Positions 58,246 through 64,000 of a stretch of DNA of 64,000 bases are shown here, piece after piece. Position 1 is the stretch's first letter. Each line of letters starts with the position of its first letter. This DNA comes from Hypholoma sublateritium FD-334 SS-4 (Eukaryota > Basidiomycota > Agaricomycetes > Agaricales > Strophariaceae), in the NCBI GenBank assembly GCA_000827495.1, contig KN817522.1, positions 682,001 through 746,000 of the forward strand, in the 5' to 3' direction. Both the position numbers and the translations under genes were made by a program. A model generated the notes under the pieces. The model was given only the letters and a program-made list of their open reading frames with translations. It was not told the origin of the DNA and searched no databases.

Positions 58246-60554
58246 ATGTTACCATTATTTGCCCTGAGCTTATTGGGCTCCAGCCTCTGCTCTCAGGCTC
58301 TTGCAGATCCTATCGTCAACGTAGCAGGCACGAATATCATCGGAAGAGAGATAGGTATATCTCCAGGAGTCGAATTCTTCGGAGGTATACTTCGTTTTGA
58401 TCGTCATATACACGCGTGCATCTCAAAACTCTCCCATTTCATTATATAAAGGAATTCCTTTTGCAAAGCCACCTCTGGGCCCTTTACGCTTCAGCCAGCC
58501 TGTGCTTATGCACAGCTTGAATGTTACAAACTTTGCAGGCCAGAATTTTGGTCCCGGATGCCTACAGACATTATCTGTAAGCTGTTTAACTACACCTGAT
58601 CGCTGTGGATTCTCTGCTTATAGACAATTTTTGATAGCCTTCGCCGCCAAGTGGGGTATCCGAGGATTGCTTGACGCTGAACGTTTATCGTCCCTTTGGC
58701 CTTACAAACAATTCAATGCTTCCTGTACTTGCTTGGATATATGGGGGTTAGTCACCTTTTGACTAGTAGCCACCTTTCTTTGAAATGCTTATGATTCAAT
58801 AAAGGCGCGTTTAATGGTATTGCAAATTGTTGCTTAGTAAATGTGTTCAGTGGTGCATTTATTGATGATTTCAGTCGGGGCGTCTTCTTTTTACAACGGA
58901 ACTGAGCTGGTCGTAAATAGTATCACTAGAGTACGTCGGCTCACTGCCAGCTCAGGCTCAATTTCCCATTGACTGACCAACTTATTGGTAGGGCACCCCG
59001 ATTCTCTTCGTCAGTCTCAATTATCGCCTTGGACCTCTTGGATTCCCTCAAGGAGCTGAAGCAGCTCAAAATAATGTTTTGAATCTCGGCCTCCATGATC
59101 AGCTTACGGCGCTCGAGTGGATTCAGGAAAACATCCATAACTTTGGTGGAGACAAGACAAAGGTAGTAGGAGATGCTAATATAATATTACTGAGTATTAT
59201 ACGCCATTTTTAATAGGTGACAGTGGGCGGAGAGAGTGCTGGAGCAACTTGTATTGCCATCCACTTGATGGAAGCAAAAATCAAAACGCTCGCGCGTGCT
59301 GTGGTGTGTGACAACCTATACAGAGAGCCAAATGTATCTATTGAAGTCCGATACGGCGTCTTTTAGATTCTAGAATCACTGCCTTACGTTCCAATATATA
59401 ATCCGGACAAGCACGAAGCTGATTGGCAAGAATATGTAGCAGCAATACCAGCATGCGCTCCATTTTCCGGTACCAATGATACCCTCGAATGTTTGCGCGG
59501 CATACCAGACTCTGCGCCTCTTGAACAGGCCTTAATTGCCACCCAAGTTGGATTTGCGAATATATCCTTCCAGCCAATTATCGACGGCCCAAACGGCCTC
59601 CTTGTCGATCGCCCCTCACAAATCTCTGCCAAGGGTTTCCTGCCAACATTACTCGGCTCTAATTTAGACGAGGGGACGCTCATCATCCCCCAGTCTATTA
59701 ATTCAGAGGCTGAAATTCAAGGAGCAATCATAGCTTTGGCCACCCCCTTGATTGTCAGCTCTCAAATATCCGATGAGGTCATTGCGAATGTGTTAGCTCT
59801 TTACCCCGACGTCCCGGCGCTTGGATCGCCATTTGGAACCGGCAATAACACATTTGGTCTGAGCAGCCAATACAAGCGCATGGCGGCTATATGTGAGTGC
59901 GCCTCAGTGAAGGGAAAACGTTTTTCTCCTCTGATCATTCATTCAAGTTGGAGACCTGCTATTCCATTCCGGAAGGCGGGAATTTACTCAACGAATCTCA
60001 AAAGCCGGCCTTCCGGTATTTGCATACCACTTCACTGATCATGACGCTGTTACTTTTTTCGAGTTCGCTCCTTCGTCAATAGCCCCGAATTCTTTGGGGA
60101 GTACGTTCAGTTATTATCATTATTATTTGAAAAGAGCTGAAAAATCTGCAGTTCCCCACACCTCCGAAATGCCATACGTGTTCGGAAGGCTAATGAACAA
60201 AACTGCTCGTGCAATTGCTCTGAGCGCCGTCATACAGAATTACTGGATCTCGTTTATCAATGGCCTAGACCCCAATGATAACCTCGGACAGAAGCGTACG
60301 TGCCTGGGTCGTTTCTTGATAATTAATTGCATTCACATTCCGAGCGCTCATTTTAGGTCCTGAGTGGGAGGAATATACGTTGAACAAGCAGGTGAGAGTA
60401 GGTTTTGTCTATGATTGATATAATATCTCTGGAGCTGTTTAATTTTCAGGCCTTGATGAGATTGGATGGCACAAACAATTCTCTTATTTTGGACACTTAT
60501 CGAGCAGACCAAATCGCGTTGTGGCTGGATAACTCGAAATTTCTGCATCGGTAG
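58246..60554 (+). CDS. Type-B carboxylesterase/lipase, copy 2 (secreted)
   Basis: Paralogue of the preceding gene with the same motif order. Seen: signal peptide [45 protein letters not shown]; a block with [12 protein letters not shown] across an intron; [31 protein letters not shown] (Ser nucleophile); [23 protein letters not shown]; and catalytic His in [12 protein letters not shown]. Introns sit at the same places as in copy 1. The stop is TAG at 60552..60554 after [11 protein letters not shown], matching the end of copy 1. It starts at the ATG at 58246; an in-frame ATG at 58186 would bury the signal peptide. About 530 residues. Substrate unknown. Confidence 0.87.
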
Positions 60555-60957
60555 AGTGCAGAGAGAAATTATTTCCCAAATGTATTCCTTTGATCTTGAA
60601 ATGAAGCCGTGGCACGAAGGTCCTACTAGTGATACATATGCAAGTAGGCTTGTTCCAGTATAGATGCTTTTAGTATTATATTGATTTGATGCGCCCAGGT
60701 CTAAATGGTATTTGATTTTGAGAAAGTCAGGCCTTGTCCAATTTGGAGAGGCTAGTTGGTGATGTGAGGTCATTTATATTGACTGCAGTTCCAGCCGGTC
60801 TTCTTAAGAACATAGGATACGTTGGCGAGGCGTTTTCCTTTTGTGAAGTGGGCGTCACGAAAGATAATGGGCGTGGTAGTAACGTCGCCGTCTATGCGAG
60901 TTTTGCGTGTTTACGGAGAGGGGTAAGCAGTCGTTCTGGAAGTTGGCACTAGGTCGC
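60555..60957. other. Convergent 3' intergenic region, 403 bp
   Basis: Between convergent stop codons of esterase 2 and the pyridoxal kinase. Nothing recognised. Confidence 0.45.
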
Positions 60958-62341
60958 TCATTTCGAGCCCCCAAAGCCCTCCCACGAAATCATTTCCCGT
61001 ACGTGGGTAATTCCGTGGCCTCTGATCAAGTCCTGCCCACGCACGAGAGCCAACTCTCTGCCGCGCATTCGCCGAATTTTCCTCATGGGGTCTTCAACAT
61101 CCAGCTCATCATCTGACGGAAGACGTTCTTCCTCCGGTAGCGCCTCTGCTACTGCTTGAGTCATCACCAGTATTGCATGGGTCTTGCTCAAGGCCTGCGA
61201 GACAGCGGTCGAGAGCGGGCTTGCATGCAGTGTTTCAGGGGTTGTATCTGGGTGAAAATGGGCGAGCAGGAGAGCGGAAAACAGATCGCCGACACCAGAG
61301 AAGTAGCCAGGAATTAGTGGTACACATTGAGCATGTACGATGGGTTGCGACGGATGCAATACTCGTCCGTTCAGGGTAGCAGAGGCAGTGGGGAAGCTGG
61401 AGGCAATGCAGAGGAGGTGTGGTTCATAAGAGTCAGAGTGCTTGGTCGGTCGAATAGATGGCGGAAGGGCCTCTGCAAGCCATGGCTCTAGCGGTATAGA
61501 GCTGATAACAACATTGGGAACATGATATTTCATGTGCAATATTTCTAGAGCTTGATGGAGAGATTCTATGTCGTTGAGTTTGATATCTGTTAGTAGCCTG
61601 AGATGAATTTGATTAATTATGGGAAGCTAGATTGGGACAAGCACGCACTCGACCTCAAACCAATTTGGGGTGATAATTGTTGCTAACGGTAACATTTCCT
61701 TGTAGACAGGAATAACATCCGGTGCGACATATATACGTCCGGCGTCCCCCATGACGGCTGTGTGCAGAGCGAAAACAAGATTTAAAATCACGTGAAGGAG
61801 CGTAGAAAATATCGTACGATCTAGCAGGTAGATGAGGCTCGGTTTTGCGTGCTTCAATTTGGAGGCAAGCTTCTCGACGGCGGAAAGCGCCTCAGCACCA
61901 GGTATATACCCTGCATGATGGTCAGAACAATTATCAAATAGTGCGTCTGCCTCACCTGTCAGGAGCCGGGTTGGCCTGAGGAGTTCATTGCGTTCCATCG
62001 CCTGAAAAATTGTCTTCAATTCCTCTGCAGTTGTTTTAGACCCTCCTGAGCGGCCATAACCTGTAGGAAACACAGATGATGTCGTTCACATTGTTAGAGA
62101 TGTTTCCATGTTTGGCCACAGGTGTCATACCAGAGTGGTTCGAGAAGTTTACGGTGTTGACTACCTTGAATCCAACTAGCTCAGTTTACATTCCGAAAAG
62201 ATTGTGACAATTAAACGTACATCGACGTCATATCCCAGGCATTGCAGGGGAAACACCGCAGCCTTGCCTCCGACATATCCAAATACGACATGGGATTGAA
62301 TACTGAGCACTCTTTCTTCAGCAAGAGCCATGTTTCTGCAG
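60958..62341 (-). CDS. PDXK: Pyridoxal kinase
   Basis: Phosphorylates pyridoxal, pyridoxine and pyridoxamine with ATP in vitamin B6 salvage (yeast Bud16/Bud17 family). Seen: start [20 protein letters not shown] with [35 protein letters not shown], formed after intron removal (acceptor TTCAAG); [31 protein letters not shown]; and the anion-hole/catalytic motif [18 protein letters not shown] with the catalytic Asp. An acidic insert ([16 protein letters not shown]) follows, then the end [15 protein letters not shown]. The canonical GTGD is GVGD here. The stop is TGA at 60958. About 345 residues. Five or more introns. Confidence 0.92.
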
Positions 62342-62552
62342 CGGGGGGATGGGTTGATAATGATATTTGGGCGGGGACACCCGACTATGATGTACGAGTC
62401 ATTTTCATAATTACTTCCAAAAGTGGAATATGCGTCAGGAACACGAGGTGGCGTGACTGGCCAAACGCGGCGCGCGGTCATTGACATCAGCCTTGAGCCC
62501 GCCCCACAACTTTGTTTTCTTCCCATTTTATTCTATAATCCTGGTACACAGT

Positions 62553-64000
62553 ATGTCAGATGGCTCAAGGTAAACCCACCGCATTTTGAACCATGCTCAC
62601 AGCTCAAAGATTTATTTCAGGTTGAAACAGTCATGGTACACCGCATTGAGCGATGCAGAGACTCACTTTCGGCAACTCTTGACCTCGCCAGCAGCAGAGT
62701 GGAAGCGCATCCCGCATTCGGGTGAAGCCTCTTCGAGCAAGCAGAAAGCGAAAGTCAGGCCTTCCGCAATCCCAGACGTCGCGGACGTCATAGTTCATCG
62801 CAATTCGAGTAGTTCTGGAGAGGATGTCTACAGAATGGTCCTCGAAGTTCCGGTCCTGGAGGAACAAACTTCTTTGGAACCATGGAAGGCCGTGTTGACT
62901 ACACCAGAGCTGAGGCAGGAGTGGGACCCTGCTGTCGAAGATGCCCATTTGTTGGAAATGTTCGATCGAAACACTCGTATCTCAAAAACAAATTACACAC
63001 TTGGGTGGCCTGCAAAGTGCGTGTATGCGCTACCCCCCTTATTAAATATTCTAATGGTCACCGGTCGTCGATCATCAGTCCACGAGATTCAGTCACTATT
63101 TCACGAGCTTTCTATGACGCCACGACTCTAATTGATATAACAACATCCCTTCCACGATCCTCTGATGAGCCTGCATATCTTCGGCCTTCCCCCCCGTTTG
63201 TGAGGTCTCATGTTCAATGTGCGCCACATCCTTTCTTTCTCTTTAAAGCATCATCAACATAATTTTCTGTTAGTATTCGCATGGTGTATACAGCACATTC
63301 AACCCCATCCGACCTCACCAACGGACAACAAGAAGTCGCCCTCAAATGGCAAGCTTCGTATTACATGCTTTTGGCAACACGACCTCAAGGCCCTGTGGGG
63401 CTTTGGCTCTTCTACATCTTCTCTAATGCAGCAACTTTCTACGATGACGCTCAGCCTACTCAAAACTGTGATCAAACGTGGTGGTCGGGTCCCCAAATTA
63501 GCGGGGTATGGAAATGGTGTGTCAATCGAGCGAGTGCGATATCAACTGGACAGGGAGGCTCTTTCTGTCGATTATTCTATCATCCCTGACGACGAAGATC
63601 ATTCAACGCACCACGAACTCGGGCTGCAAGGGATGGACGAGGTACATGCCCTGCGAGAGCATCGTCGACTGACAAGGTCAATCGAATGCGTATTGCCTTC
63701 TTCGGCGGGATGGGATATTCAAGTTACAATGAAAGGGTCCTCGGAAGAAGTCGAAAACATCCCTTGGTCTGCGCACGCGATCCGCAGTAATTCTAATCCC
63801 GCAATGAACTCGGGCAATGACCAGATCCTTTTGCGCCTAACTCATGGCGCCCTGGTGGACGACGACTCTGTTCTCAAGGTCAAAGTCGTCTTCGAGGTCG
63901 CTGGAGGAACGCGCGGGTTGCGATTGAATGGCCTTGCAACAAAGATACACGATGTTGAGGAACGTGACCCGTCATCCCAAGCCATTCCACAGAAGATATT
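62553..64000 (+). CDS. START-like lipid-binding domain protein, 5' part (3' end outside window)
   Basis: Seen: start MSDGSR, then an intron (GTAAAC...TTTCAG) and LKQSWYTALSDAETHFRQLL; a variable linker; DVADVIVHRNSSSSGEDVYR; LEPWKAVLTTPELRQEWDPAVEDAHLLEMFDRNTR (the START-type WDxxxxxxxxLExxD pattern, split here for length); NYTLGWPAK; then introns and exons with DATTLIDITTSLP, LRITCFWQHDLKALWGFG and a long downstream part with WDIQVTMKGSSEE. The gene runs past position 64000. The START-like call rests on the Trp-Asp and following pattern and on a lipid-domain-like strand order. A lipid-transfer role is inference. It is divergent from the pyridoxal kinase, with 211 bp between starts. Confidence 0.7.

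Overview
The window is nuclear DNA of a filamentous basidiomycete, most likely an Agaricomycete (mushroom-forming fungus). The reasons are: almost every gene is cut by many short introns (about 45-70 nt, GTRNGN...CTRAY...YAG); the proteins are fungal in type (fungal-type acetyl-CoA carboxylase, Arp2/3 subunit, spindle-pole pericentrin, kexin, ATP synthase subunit 4, cardiolipin synthase); and there are families typical of mushroom genomes (a PD-(D/E)XK-like single-exon family and a fungal interferon-inducible 6-16/ISG12-like protein). Genes are packed at roughly one per 2-3 kb. No rRNA, tRNA, CRISPR or intact transposon was recognised.

Left part (1-26 kb), mostly housekeeping: the 5' part of a TFIP11/Ntr1-type G-patch splicing factor (minus), acetyl-CoA carboxylase ACC1 (minus), Arp2/3 subunit 2 (minus), an FMP52/HTATIP2-like short-chain dehydrogenase (plus), a Uds1-domain coiled-coil protein (minus), cardiolipin synthase CRD1 (plus), a PD-(D/E)XK-like orphan (plus) and a large PACT-domain spindle-pole-body protein (minus).

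Middle part (26-38 kb): a broken GFA/CENP-V-type zinc protein, a homoserine-O-acetyltransferase-like alpha/beta hydrolase, the mitochondrial Hsp70 escort protein ZIM17/HEP1, a DH-PH-FYVE RhoGEF, SAICAR synthetase ADE1 and, divergent from it, an FAD-dependent aromatic hydroxylase.

Right part (39-64 kb), richer in secreted, accessory and duplicated genes: an M28 aminopeptidase with a PA domain and one intron whose donor reads AT instead of GT; two complete tandem kexin genes (both minus); a 172-183 bp direct repeat; an epoxide hydrolase; the ISG12-like gene; a single-pass membrane protein; ATP synthase subunit 4; two tandem type-B carboxylesterases; pyridoxal kinase; and the 5' part of a START-domain gene running off the right edge. 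About fourteen ambiguous bases lie between 48187 and 49718.

No single pathway unites the window. The most unusual content is the tandem pair of full-length, apparently catalytically competent kexins next to a secreted aminopeptidase. Gene coordinates run from start codon to stop codon including introns; splice sites were read by eye from frame, motif and consensus.
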